Shown here piece by piece: positions 33,588 through 45,429 of a stretch of DNA of 64,000 nt. A model generated the notes under the pieces. That model saw only the letters and a program-made list of their open reading frames with translations, was not told the DNA's origin and made no database searches. Numbering within the stretch: position 1 is the first letter of the stretch; each line of letters opens with the position of its first letter. Origin of the DNA: Dicyema japonicum (taxonomy: Eukaryota; Dicyemida; Rhombozoa; Dicyemidae); contig RDEW01000012.1 in assembly GCA_011109175.1 (NCBI GenBank), positions 403,693 to 467,692 of the forward strand, given 5' to 3'. The position numbers and the translations under genes are program-made.

Positions 33588-33655
33588 TGGCTCTTACCTT
33601 GTTTAGATAGCTGGGGTTTTGCGAATAAATCATGTTATCTGTTATCTATCATGAT
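33588..33655 (+). repeat. 60-bp leader repeat, copy 2
   Basis: Second copy of the 28709-28770 segment (AATGGCTCTTACCTTG, TGGGGTTTTGCGAATAAA, CATGTTATCTGTTAT), joined to ATGATATACGCTTCAT, which begins the degenerate left edge of the satellite. Confidence 0.6.
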
Positions 33656-33667
33656 ATACGCTTCATA

Positions 33668-36600
33668 TAAAAGAAACAAATTTTACATTTCCTAAATGTA
33701 ATCTATGAGGTAAGAAGGAAACAAATTTTACATTTCCTAAATGTAATCTATGAGGTAAGAAGGAAACAAATTTTACATTTCCTAAATGTAATCTATGAGG
33801 TAAGAAGGAAACAAATTTTACATTTCCTAAATGTAATCTATGAGGTAAGAAGGAAACAAATTTTACATTTCCTAAATGTAATCTATGAGGTAAGAAGGAA
33901 ACAAATTTTACATTTCCTAAATGTAATCTATGAGGTAAGAAGGAAACAAATTTTACATTTCCTAAATGTAATCTATGAGGTATGAAGGAAACAAATTTTA
34001 CATTTCCTAAATGTAATCTATGAGGTATGAAGGAAACAAATTTTACATTTCCTAAATGTAATCTATGAGGTATGAAGGAAACAAATTTTACATTTCCTAA
34101 ATGTAATCTATGAGGTATGAAGGAAACAAATTTTACATTTCCTAAATGTAATCTATGAGGTATGAAGGAAACAAATTTTACATTTCCTAAATGTAATCTA
34201 TGAGGTATGAAGGAAACAAATTTTACATTTCCTAAATGTAATCTATGAGGTATGAAGGAAACAAATTTTACATTTCCTAAATGTAATCTATGAGGTATGA
34301 AGGAAACAAATTTTACATTTCCTAAATGTAATCTATGAGGTATGAAGGAAACAAATTTTACATTTCCTAAATGTAATCTATGAGGTATGAAGGAAACAAA
34401 TTTTACATTTCCTAAATGTAATCTATGAGGTATGAAGGAAACAAATTTTACATTTCCTAAATGTAATCTATGAGGTATGAAGGAAACAAATTTTACATTT
34501 CCTAAATGTAATCTATGAGGTATGAAGGAAACAAATTTTACATTTCCTAAATGTAATCTATGAGGTATGAAGGAAACAAATTTTACATTTCCTAAATGTA
34601 ATCTATGAGGTATGAAGGAAACAAATTTTACATTTCCTAAATGTAATCTATGAGGTATGAAGGAAACAAATTTTACATTTCCTAAATGTAATCTATGAGG
34701 TATGAAGGAAACAAATTTTACATTTCCTAAATGTAATCTATGAGGTATGAAGGAAACAAATTTTACATTTCCTAAATGTAATCTATGAGGTATGAAGGAA
34801 ACAAATTTTACATTTCCTAAATGTAATCTATGAGGTATGAAGGAAACAAATTTTACATTTCCTAAATGTAATCTATGAGGTATGAAGGAAACAAATTTTA
34901 CATTTCCTAAATGTAATCTATGAGGTATGAAGGAAACAAATTTTACATTTCCTAAATGTAATCTATGAGGTATGAAGGAAACAAATTTTACATTTCCTAA
35001 ATGTAATCTATGAGGTATGAAGGAAACAAATTTTACATTTCCTAAATGTAATCTATGAGGTATGAAGGAAACAAATTTTACATTTCCTAAATGTAATCTA
35101 TGAGGTATGAAGGAAACAAATTTTACATTTCCTAAATGTAATCTATGAGGTATGAAGGAAACAAATTTTACATTTCCTAAATGTAATCTATGAGGTATGA
35201 AGGAAACAAATTTTACATTTCCTAAATGTAATCTATGAGGTATGAAGGAAACAAATTTTACATTTCCTAAATGTAATCTATGAGGTATGAAGGAAACAAA
35301 TTTTACATTTCCTAAATGTAATCTATGAGGTATGAAGGAAACAAATTTTACATTTCCTAAATGTAATCTATGAGGTATGAAGGAAACAAATTTTACATTT
35401 CCTAAATGTAATCTATGAGGTATGAAGGAAACAAATTTTACATTTCCTAAATGTAATCTATGAGGTATGAAGGAAACAAATTTTACATTTCCTAAATGTA
35501 ATCTATGAGGTATGAAGGAAACAAATTTTACATTTCCTAAATGTAATCTATGAGGTATGAAGGAAACAAATTTTACATTTCCTAAATGTAATCTATGAGG
35601 TATGAAGGAAACAAATTTTACATTTCCTAAATGTAATCTATGAGGTATGAAGGAAACAAATTTTACATTTCCTAAATGTAATCTATGAGGTATGAAGGAA
35701 ACAAATTTTACATTTCCTAAATGTAATCTATGAGGTATGAAGGAAACAAATTTTACATTTCCTAAATGTAATCTATGAGGTATGAAGGAAACAAATTTTA
35801 CATTTCCTAAATGTAATCTATGAGGTATGAAGGAAACAAATTTTACATTTCCTAAATGTAATCTATGAGGTATGAAGGAAACAAATTTTACATTTCCTAA
35901 ATGTAATCTATGAGGTATGAAGGAAACAAATTTTACATTTCCTAAATGTAATCTATGAGGTATGAAGGAAACAAATTTTACATTTCCTAAATGTAATCTA
36001 TGAGGTATGAAGGAAACAAATTTTACATTTCCTAAATGTAATCTATGAGGTATGAAGGAAACAAATTTTACATTTCCTAAATGTAATCTATGAGGTATGA
36101 AGGAAACAAATTTTACATTTCCTAAATGTAATCTATGAGGTATGAAGGAAACAAATTTTACATTTCCTAAATGTAATCTATGAGGTATGAAGGAAACAAA
36201 TTTTACATTTCCTAAATGTAATCTATGAGGTATGAAGGAAACAAATTTTACATTTCCTAAATGTAATCTATGAGGTATGAAGGAAACAAATTTTACATTT
36301 CCTAAATGTAATCTATGAGGTATGAAGGAAACAAATTTTACATTTCCTAAATGTAATCTATGAGGTATGAAGGAAACAAATTTTACATTTCCTAAATGTA
36401 ATCTATGAGGTATGAAGGAAACAAATTTTACATTTCCTAAATGTAATCTATGAGGTATGAAGGAAACAAATTTTACATTTCCTAAATGTAATCTATGAGG
36501 TATGAAGGAAACAAATTTTACATTTCCTAAATGTAATCTATGAGGTATGAAGGAAACAAATTTTACATTTCCTAAATGTAATCTATGAGGTATGAAGGAA

Positions 36601-39600
36601 ACAAATTTTACATTTCCTAAATGTAATCTATGAGGTATGAAGGAAACAAATTTTACATTTCCTAAATGTAATCTATGAGGTATGAAGGAAACAAATTTTA
36701 CATTTCCTAAATGTAATCTATGAGGTATGAAGGAAACAAATTTTACATTTCCTAAATGTAATCTATGAGGTATGAAGGAAACAAATTTTACATTTCCTAA
36801 ATGTAATCTATGAGGTATGAAGGAAACAAATTTTACATTTCCTAAATGTAATCTATGAGGTATGAAGGAAACAAATTTTACATTTCCTAAATGTAATCTA
36901 TGAGGTATGAAGGAAACAAATTTTACATTTCCTAAATGTAATCTATGAGGTATGAAGGAAACAAATTTTACATTTCCTAAATGTAATCTATGAGGTATGA
37001 AGGAAACAAATTTTACATTTCCTAAATGTAATCTATGAGGTATGAAGGAAACAAATTTTACATTTCCTAAATGTAATCTATGAGGTATGAAGGAAACAAA
37101 TTTTACATTTCCTAAATGTAATCTATGAGGTATGAAGGAAACAAATTTTACATTTCCTAAATGTAATCTATGAGGTATGAAGGAAACAAATTTTACATTT
37201 CCTAAATGTAATCTATGAGGTATGAAGGAAACAAATTTTACATTTCCTAAATGTAATCTATGAGGTATGAAGGAAACAAATTTTACATTTCCTAAATGTA
37301 ATCTATGAGGTAAGAAGGAAACAAATTTTACATTTCCTAAATGTAATCTATGAGGTATGAAGGAAACAAATTTTACATTTCCTAAATGTAATCTATGAGG
37401 TATGAAGGAAACAAATTTTACATTTCCTAAATGTAATCTATGAGGTATGAAGGAAACAAATTTTACATTTCCTAAATGTAATCTATGAGGTATGAAGGAA
37501 ACAAATTTTACATTTCCTAAATGTAATCTATGAGGTATGAAGAGGAAACAAATTTTACATTTCCTAAATGTAATCTATGAGGTATGAAGGAAACAAATTT
37601 TACATTTCCTAAATGTAATCTATGAGGTATGAAGGAAACAAATTTTACATTTCCTAAATGTAATCTATGAGGTATGAAGGAAACAAATTTTACATTTCCT
37701 AAATGTAATCTATGAGGTATGAAGGAAACAAATTTTACATTTCCTAAATGTAATCTATGAGGTATGAAGGAAACAAATTTTACATTTCCTAAATGTAATC
37801 TATGAGGTATGAAGGAAACAAATTTTACATTTCCTAAATGTAATCTATGAGGTATGAAGGAAACAAATTTTACATTTCCTAAATGTAATCTATGAGGTAT
37901 GAAGGAAACAAATTTTACATTTCCTAAATGTAATCTATGAGGTATGAAGGAAACAAATTTTACATTTCCTAAATGTAATCTATGAGGTATGAAGGAAACA
38001 AATTTTACATTTCCTAAATGTAATCTATGAGGTATGAAGGAAACAAATTTTACATTTCCTAAATGTAATCTATGAGGTATGAAGGAAACAAATTTTACAT
38101 TTCCTAAATGTAATCTATGAGGTATGAAGGAAACAAATTTTACATTTCCTAAATGTAATCTATGAGGTATGAAGGAAACAAATTTTACATTTCCTAAATG
38201 TAATCTATGAGGTATGAAGGAAACAAATTTTACATTTCCTTAAATGTAATCTATGAGGTATGAAGGAAACAAATTTTACATTTCCTAAATGTAATCTATG
38301 AGGTATGAAGGAAACAAATTTTACATTTCCTAAATGTAATCTATGAGGTATGAAGGAAACAAATTTTACATTTCCTAAATGTAATCTATGAGGTATGAAG
38401 GAAACAAATTTTACATTTCCTAAATGTAATCTATGAGGTATGAAGGAAACAAATTTTACATTTCCTAAATGTAATCTATGAGGTATGAAGGAAACAAATT
38501 TTACATTTCCTAAATGTAATCTATGAGGTATGAAGGAAACAAATTTTACATTTCCTAAATGTAATCTATGAGGTATGAAGGAAACAAATTTTACATTTCC
38601 TAAATGTAATCTATGAGGTATGAAGGAAACAAATTTTACATTTCCTAAATGTAATCTATGAGGTATGAAGGAAACAAATTTTACATTTCCTAAATGTAAT
38701 CTATGAGGTATGAAGGAAACAAATTTTACATTTCCTAAATGTAATCTATGAGGTATGAAGGAAACAAATTTTACATTTCCTAAATGTAATCTATGAGGTA
38801 TGAAGGAAACAAATTTTACATTTCCTAAATGTAATCTATGAGGTATGAAGGAAACAAATTTTACATTTCCTAAATGTAATCTATGAGGTATGAAGGAAAC
38901 AAATTTTACATTTCCTAAATGTAATCTATGAGGTATGAAGGAAACAAATTTTACATTTCCTAAATGTAATCTATGAGGTATGAAGGAAACAAATTTTACA
39001 TTTCCTAAATGTAATCTATGAGGTATGAAGGAAACAAATTTTACATTTCCTAAATGTAATCTATGAGGTATGAAGGAAACAAATTTTACATTTCCTAAAT
39101 GTAATCTATGAGGTATGAAGGAAACAAATTTTACATTTCCTAAATGTAATCTATGAGGTATGAAGGAAACAAATTTTACATTTCCTAAATGTAATCTATG
39201 AGGTATGAAGGAAACAAATTTTACATTTCCTAAATGTAATCTATGAGGTATGAAGGAAACAAATTTTACATTTCCTAAATGTAATCTATGAGGTATGAAG
39301 GAAACAAATTTTACATTTCCTAAATGTAATCTATGAGGTATGAAGAAACAAATTTTACATTTCCTAAATGTAATCTATGAGGTATGAAGGAAACAAATTT
39401 TACATTTCCTAAATGTAATCTATGAGGTATGAAGGAAACAAATTTTACATTTCCTAAATGTAATCTATGAGGTATGAAGGAAACAAATTTTACATTTCCT
39501 AAATGTAATCTATGAGGTATGAAGGAAACAAATTTTACATTTCCTAAATGTAATCTATGAGGTATGAAGGAAACAAATTTTACATTTCCTAAATGTAATC

Positions 39601-40058
39601 TATGAGGTATGAAGGAAACAAATTTTACATTTCCTAAATGTAATCTATGAGGTATGAAGGAAACAAATTTTACATTTCCTAAATGTAATCTATGAGGTAT
39701 GAAGGAAACAAATTTTACATTTCCTAAATGTAATCTATGAGGTATGAAGGAAACAAATTTTACATTTCCTAAATGTAATCTATGAGGTATGAAGGAAACA
39801 AATTTTACATTTCCTAAATGTAATCTATGAGGTATGAAGGAAACAAATTTTACATTTCCTAAATGTAATCTATGAGGTATGAAGGAAACAAATTTTACAT
39901 TTCCTAAATGTAATCTATGAGGTATGAAGGAAACAAATTTTACATTTCCTAAATGTAATCTATGAGGTATGAAGGAAACAAATTTTACATTTCCTAAATG
40001 TAATCTATGAGGTATGAAGGAAACAAATTTTACATTTCCTAAATGTAATCTATGAGGT
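33668..40058 (+). repeat. 45-bp satellite array, about 142 copies
   Basis: A tandem array with a constant 45-bp period. Each monomer contains GGAAACAAATTTTACATTTC, TAAATGTAATC and TATGAGGTATGAA, about 27% G+C. The core TTACATTTCCTAAATGTAA is a perfect 8-bp inverted repeat around CCT. Copies are almost identical; visible exceptions are GAGGTAAG instead of GAGGTATG in about the first seven units and once near 37311, a 2-bp insertion near 37541, an extra T near 38240 and a 1-bp deletion near 39344. No ORF runs through it. High homogeneity is the mark of recent amplification or homogenisation by unequal exchange. Confidence 0.97.
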
Positions 40059-40245
40059 TTTATATGAAGGAAACAAATTTTACTTTCCTATGTCATTATA
40101 TATTTTTTATATAAAGGAAACAAGTTTTAATTTTCCTAAATTAATTCTTTGAGGTTCTATTTAAATGAACAAATTTTCCTTTTCCTATTTGTAATCTTTG
40201 AGTTTTTTATATTAATAAACAAATTTTAATTTTCCTCTATTTGAT
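40059..40245 (+). repeat. Degenerate right edge of the satellite
   Basis: Three to four diverged, longer units: GAGGTTTTATATGAAGG, ACAAATTTTACTTTCC, TATTTTTTATATAAAGG, ACAAGTTTTAATTTTCC, then further decayed copies to about 40240. They contain the TTTTATATAAAGG element seen at 21.93-22.09 kb and absent from the 45-bp monomer. Confidence 0.75.
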
Positions 40246-40919
40246 CAAAAATCATAGAGTCTTCCAATATCCTAGGTGTTGTTTTCTCACAATCTAGATC
40301 GGGCTGTATCTATATCCATTCACGCAAACTAGATCACATCCCAGTATATTACTGGCTACTGAGCTCATTAGTAGCAGATTTTACGTCATTCGTTTAAGTT
40401 AACTTGCTATATGAACGAATTTTATTCCTCCAGCATTGTTGGGTCTTTTTTCTATACATTATTTTTAGTTTGTCCATAAACTGGCTAATTAAGAAAAAAT
40501 TAACTAAAACGGAAATGCTCGACGAAGAAGTGATTGATGCTGAAAATGGAGAGACGGATGGAGAAATTTCGCCAAACAACTATTAAATGCAATTAACATT
40601 GTAAAAGAAAGTTAAATTTTATTAAAATTTTCTGCCTGCCAAGAATTCAGATCCCTACTTCCAGGTTTCTGCATATCCTACTTGGACAAGGCACACTTCC
40701 TTTGATTGCTTCTTTGGAATCGACGAGCTTGAAAACTGACTTACCAGTAAGAATAATGAAGTTGAGGCCTTTCCAAAGAGATTATCATCTTTGGATCCAC
40801 TTGTGTTTTTCTTCTTGTTCAAGAAATGTATTTTCATGTCGAAGATGATTTACATTTTGAGATGTTCACCATGTTTTGAACTCCGGAGATCACTATTGTC
40901 GGCTGATGGGTCTCTGAGA
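40246..40919. other. Mostly non-coding; one small acidic ORF end
   Basis: No recognised gene. Near 40500-40586 (+) a frame ends in KKLTKTEMLDEEVIDAENGETDG..NNY and stop; upstream GT...AG intervals (for example GTCCATAAACTGGCTAATTAAG) would fit the local intron size, so it could be the last exon of a host gene. That is weak evidence. Confidence 0.25.
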
Positions 40920-41767
40920 CGATGGCGGAGTTAATACTGAATGTCAAATTCAATGATCTGGGCTGGACAATGTGCAAACTGCCTGCGAGTAATGGGGCAT
41001 TGAGTTAAGATCCCCCTTGAAGCCGCCCTGCCTACTATTGCATGTATGAGCACTCTGGAGGCCGCGAAGAAAAGCGCCAACACCGACTAGCAAGCATTAA
41101 GTTGGCCGCACATCGCGGAAATGGAGTCTGGCTCGAGGCCCTACCTTGGCCACATCTGGGGACCTTCATTGACGAAAACAGCCTGTGGATCGGGGTGGCA
41201 CTGCGTTTAGGACTGGACATATGCCAGAGACACAAATGCCGTTGCGGCAGGGACGTTGATACGAAAGGCCTACAACCACTCTCTTGCCGACGGAGTGCTG
41301 GTCAGCCCCGCGCCACGTAGCCCTCAATGACATCATTTTTCGAGCCCTCAAGGCCGCGGGATTTCCGGCCCAATTGGAACCTTTGGACTTAGACAGAGGC
41401 GACGGGAAGAGGCCGAATGGCATGACGTTATTCCCATATTCCCACGGAAAATCACTCGTCTGGGACGTGTGTGGACACCTTCTCAGGTGCCAGATTGCTG
41501 ACGGCGACGCACTCTCCTGGAGACGCAGCCGACCAGGCGGAGGCCAAGAAGATCCGTAAGTACGAATCCCTCGGAGACCATTACCATTTCACCCCCATTA
41601 CTGTGGAGACAACTGGAACCGTGGGAGCGAAGACGGACGCCTTTCTACACATCTTTGGAAGCAAACTCGCTTCAAAAAGGTGCGAGCCACGAGAGGGACT
41701 CTGGTTGAGGCAGAGGCTCGAAATGGCGATTATCAGAGGTAGCGCCTTCGTCATTCTGTCTTCCTAA
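40920..41767 (+). pseudogene. Family C LINE C-terminal region, plus strand
   Basis: Plus-strand copy with the full C-terminal module in three frames: VKFNDLGWTMCKLP, LGTFIDENSLWIGVALRLGLDIC with [22 protein letters not shown] (41160-41290), [42 protein letters not shown] (41395-41470), HFTPITVETTGTVGAKTDAFL and REGLWLRQRLEMAIIRGS, stop at 41767. It keeps the VWDV residues lost in the 22.2 kb copy, but PDG is PNG. G+C content is clearly higher than in neighbouring sequence. Confidence 0.7.
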
Positions 41768-42010
41768 TTATCAATAATTTTTTTAAATAAATTATATGCT
41801 AATAAAAAATGAATGAATTCATTAATAAATTTAAATACAATAAATAAGTTAGATGGGTAAATTCAAAGGAATAACACACTGACGACGATTTATGACTTTA
41901 TTAAACAAAATTTTTGATATTATTTTTTTTTTACTTTTTTATTTCGTTATATGAAATCATAACCGTAAAAAATCCATTTTTGTTCGGATTAACGAGAATT
42001 TACTGTATTT
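41768..42010. other. AT-rich segment ending in a Tigger-like terminus
   Basis: Very AT-rich. At 41980-42008 the minus strand reads TACAGTAAATTCTCGTTAAT followed by CCGAAC, which resembles Tigger/pogo terminal inverted repeats. No partner repeat or transposase was found nearby, so it is a solo end or a small non-autonomous element. Confidence 0.45.
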
Positions 42011-42060
42011 GATTTAGTTTTTGAAGCAAAAATAATTAAAGAACAAAACAATCAAAATAA

Positions 42061-42290
42061 TACAGCTGAACTAGTCGAGTAACTGTTTCCCTTGACAAAT
42101 GCCAGAGAAATCTTTTAAAACAGCCACTAGGTTTCCCGACGTTCTCACTTTCGATATCATAGACCAAAGCGATTTTTGAAAAGATACCGTTTTCTGCTCG
42201 AAAAGCCCGCTTGTCTCGACTAACAAGGGGTTTATATAGAATCTGGTGAAGAGGCTGTTGTATTTTCGATCCACTAATGACATTAAATTT
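42061..42290 (-). pseudogene. Family C LINE extreme C-terminus
   Basis: Minus-strand frame with KYNSLFTRFYINPLLVETSGLFEQKTVSF, matching the ending block (KYxxL....F.P..VETSG) of family C proteins. It is separated from the plus-strand copy at 40.9-41.8 kb by the AT-rich segment and is an independent fragment. 42300-42590 shows nothing recognisable. Confidence 0.5.
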
Positions 42291-42589
42291 GATTACTAGA
42301 AAGCTTTTCCTCTTACAATAGCTATCGAGATAAGCTCTCGAAGTTATCCAGTCTCATGTAAACATTTATTTTACAACCCTCAATTCAGTTTACTGATATA
42401 TTTGAATCTGTCACTAACTCTATTGATATATGAATTGATAATAATCGGATAAAATTTCTATAATGATACCAGTATGCTCTGTAATAATTAAAACAATTCA
42501 AATAGTCAATCGATTTTTAACAAATATGGATTTTCAGTAAAATCAAATTAACAAAAGCAATCAATATTAATTTTCAAATTAGATTTAAT

Positions 42590-42850
42590 ACCTTGGCCTT
42601 CTAATTGACGAAGGAGGTAATTTTATGGAACATGCTAAAATAAAAAAGCTACGAACGCTCTGTTCTGCGTTATAAAATTGAAGCTCGAGGCGGAGATCTT
42701 TGTTTATGTCTTCAACATCGAAATACTTCCTGCAATGTTATACGGTTTAGAAGGATAGTACGACTCAAAAAAGAAAGACTCTATTCTCAAGAAATTTGAG
42801 AAAACGTGTAATTTTGCTATCAAGCTTTTTTACGGGATAAATGGTTAAAA
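42590..42850 (+). pseudogene. Jockey-like LINE post-RT fragment
   Basis: LLIDEGGNFMEHAKIKKATNALF, FVYVFNIEILPAMLYGLEG and DSILKKFEKTCNFAIKLFYGING in broken frames align with the same region of the LINE at 32.28-32.55 kb (YLGIAVDGRGSYRKD, IFYIFRIVILPRLIYECEGWF, ILARLEKTRRAAIKISLG). It ends abruptly at the left edge of the triplicated unit. Confidence 0.6.
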
Positions 42851-43170
42851 GGAAAAATGTGCAAGGTTGGCGGAACTATCGAAAATCTTATTCGAGGTTT
42901 CAAAAACCGCACTAAAGTTTCTGATTCTGTGTTTACGGATTTTTTTTGGAAACTGACGTGGTAGAAGTCGATTGGCATGCCCTACCGTTTCATATTACTT
43001 CTCCCGTCACTTAATTTACAGTATTTTTTCTTTATAATAACTTACTTCCAAATTAGATATTTGAATCATTTAAAATAAAAATAATTATAATTAGTAAATA
43101 AAAATTAAATAAAAAATTTCAAATTTTGAATTACTGTCTTGGAAATATAACTACATATTTAGCCGGGGAA

Positions 43171-43609
43171 ATGTTTGAAGAATCTTTATCAGAAGAAAGT
43201 TCAGGAGAGGATCAGTGAGACTTATGTAAAGATCATAAATTACTTGAGTGACTTTACTGATCCAAACGATTTTGAATCCAGAGTCATCGACCACAGAAAA
43301 GCATTCATTCTTTCAAGCCAAACTGAAAAAAGCTCAAATTTTGATGGAAATATAAAAATTTCTGACGAAAATGACAAATTTGCAGTCATTTCATTAACAA
43401 GTAATAACAAAATATTTACCAAAGAACCTCAGGAGTTGTACATTTATTTCTCAGACCAAAATATTCTACAAGAATTATGCTTAGATTCCAAGAAAGGGAC
43501 TGTCTCCAGCATTACTTCATCAACTTGTTCTACCATGCCAATAATTGCCATTTCTCATGAAATTCGACAAATCGATTACTTTTTGTTAAATTTGTCAACA
43601 AAACAGTAA
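43171..43609 (+). CDS. Small host-type gene with a 23-nt intron, unit 1
   Basis: An ATG at 43171 opens MFEESLSEESSGED, then a 23-nt intron (43226-43248, GTAAAGATCATAAATTACTTGAG without its last bases) joins to DFTDPNDFESRVIDHRKAFIL, SDENDKFAVISLTSNNKIF, KEPQELYIYFSDQNILQEL and a stop at 43607. In this unit one T is missing in GAGGATCAG (the other units read GAGGATTCAG), which breaks exon 1; exon 2 is fully open. The predicted product is about 135 residues, acidic at the N-terminus, with no signal peptide or membrane segment. I do not recognise the family. Confidence 0.6.
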
Positions 43610-43919
43610 TTTTTAACTTTAGCGAACTATCGAAAATCTTATTCGAGGTTTCAAAAACCGCACTAAAGTTTCTGATTCTGTGTTTACGGATTTTTTTTGG
43701 AAACTGACGTGGTAGAAGTCGATTGGCATGCCCTACCGTTTCATATTACTTCTCCCGTCACTTAATTTACAGTATTTTTTCTTTATAATAACTTACTTCC
43801 AAATTAGATATTTGAATCATTTAAAATAAAAATAATTATAATTAAGTAAAAAATTAAATAAAAAATTTCAAATTTTGAATTACTGTCTTGGAAATATAAC
43901 TACATATTTAGCCGGGGAA

Positions 43920-44361
43920 ATGTTTGAAGAATCTTATCAGAAGAAAGTTCAGGAGAGGATTCAGTGAGACTTATGTAAAGATCATAAATTACTTGAGTGA
44001 CTTTACTGATTTTAAACGATTTCGAATCCAGAGTCATCGACCACAGAAAAGCATTCATTCTTTCAAGCCAAACTGAAAAAAGCTCAAATTTTTGATGGAA
44101 ATATAAAAATTTCTGACGAAAATGACAAATTTGCAGTCATTTCATTAACAAGTAATAACAAAATATTTACCAAAGAACCTCAGGAGTTGTACATTTATTT
44201 CTCAGACCAAAAATATTCTACAAGAATTATGCTTAGATTCCAAGAAAGGGACTGTCTCCAGCATTACTTCATCAACTTGTTCTACCATGCCAATAATTGC
44301 CATTTCTCATGAAATTCGACAAATCGATTACTTTTTGTTAAATTTGTCAACAAAACAGTAA
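43920..44361 (+). pseudogene. Second copy of the small gene
   Basis: Same gene as at 43171 with the intact GAGGATTCAG at the exon 1 end, but with one-base differences in the runs TCTTATC, GATTTTAAACG, CAAATTTTTG and CCAAAAATATT, which shift the frame four times. Whether these are real lesions or sequencing errors cannot be told from the sequence. Confidence 0.6.
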
Positions 44362-44678
44362 TTTTAACTTTAGCGAACTATCGAAAATCTTATTCGAGGT
44401 TTCAAAAAACCGCACTAAAGTTTCTGATTCTGTGTTTTAACGGATTTTTTTGGAAACTACGTGGTAGAAGTCGATGGCATGCCCTACCGTTTCATATTAC
44501 TTCTCCCGTCACTTAATTTTACAGTATTTTTTTCTTTATAATAACTTACTTCCAAATTAGATATTTGAATCATTTAAAAATAAAAATAATTATAATTAGT
44601 AAATAAAAATTAAATAAAAAATTTCAAATTTTGATTACTTGTCTTGGAAATATAACTACATATATTTAGCCGGGGAAA

Positions 44679-45119
44679 ATGTTTGAAGAATCTTTATCAG
44701 AAGAAAGTTCAGGAGAGGATTCAGTGAGACTTATGTAAAGATCATAAATTACTTGAGTGACTTTACTGATCCAAACGATTTCGAATCCAGAGTCATCGAC
44801 CACAAAAAGCATTCATTCTTTCAAGCCAAACTGAAAAAAAGCTCAAATTTTGATGGAAATATAAAAATTTCTGACGAAATGACAAATTTGCAGTCATTTT
44901 CATTAACAAGTAAATAACAAAATATTTACCAAAGAACCTCAGGAGTTGTACATTTATTTCTCAGACCAAATATTCTACAAGAATTATGCTTAGATTCCAA
45001 GAAAGGGACTGTCTCCAGCATTACTTCATCAACTTGTTCTAAACATGCCAATAATTGCCATTTCTCATGAAATTCGACAAATCGATTACTTTTTGTTAAA
45101 TTTGTCAACAAAACAGTAA
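44679..45119 (+). pseudogene. Third copy of the small gene
   Basis: Exon 1 is intact (ATG at 44679). Exon 2 has seven one-base indels, nearly all in A or T runs (CACAAAAAGC, GAAAAAAAGC, GACGAAATGAC, CATTTTCATT, AGTAAATAAC, CCAAATATT, TCTAAACATG). The downstream flank diverges from the unit at about 45131. Confidence 0.6.
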
Positions 45120-45133
45120 TTTTAACTTTAGCA

Positions 45134-45363
45134 TAGAATCCACAACTTGGCCACTTACAAGTCCCCTAAGACCAAAGGAACTCCAATGAAGACTGCATTT
45201 GCCGTGATCGCAGTATGTAGCCATCACCGATGAGAATGAGGTAGTTTTACTTTCTGAGTTCATTAGTTGCTCTGTTTTAGTTTGGATCTCCCTAATAAAA
45301 GAATTCCGGGTCCTCACACGTGAAGAGTCGTGTTTTTCGTTAACCACGACGGCTTTGGTGAAC
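45134..45363. other. Block open on both strands, possibly coding
   Basis: Minus strand: an 86-codon frame with VVVNEKHDSSRVRTRNSFIREIQ. Plus strand: YVAITDENEVVLLSEFISC and VWISLIKEFRVLTREES. The plus frame could be an upstream exon of the EDC4-like gene, whose N-terminal WD40 region is otherwise missing, but the match is too weak to decide. Confidence 0.25.
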
Positions 45364-45429
45364 AATTTAAATTATAATTAGAACTTTTCTGCGTCATATT
45401 TTCGTCTGATACTTTGATTTGATCATTTC

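Larger units (their letters stand above)
42872..45130 (+). repeat. Direct triplication of a roughly 750-bp unit
   Basis: Three head-to-tail units (42872-43619, 43620-44370, 44371-45130), each starting GAACTATCGAAAATCTTATTCG and ending just after a TAA in ACAGTAATTTTTAAC. They are nearly identical in substitutions but differ by many one-base indels in homopolymer runs, the signature of uncorrected long-read error as well as of decay. Each carries one copy of the small gene annotated separately. Confidence 0.9.

Noticed and set aside
33668-40058. Possible CRISPR array (regular 45-bp spacing)
   Set aside because: There are no unique spacers; the whole 45 bp repeats. The surroundings are eukaryotic with spliceosomal introns.
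40394-40579. Minus-strand 61-codon frame as a gene
   Set aside because: Composition is low-complexity Ser-rich and the plus strand of the same stretch is at least as plausible; no domain or intron signal supports it.
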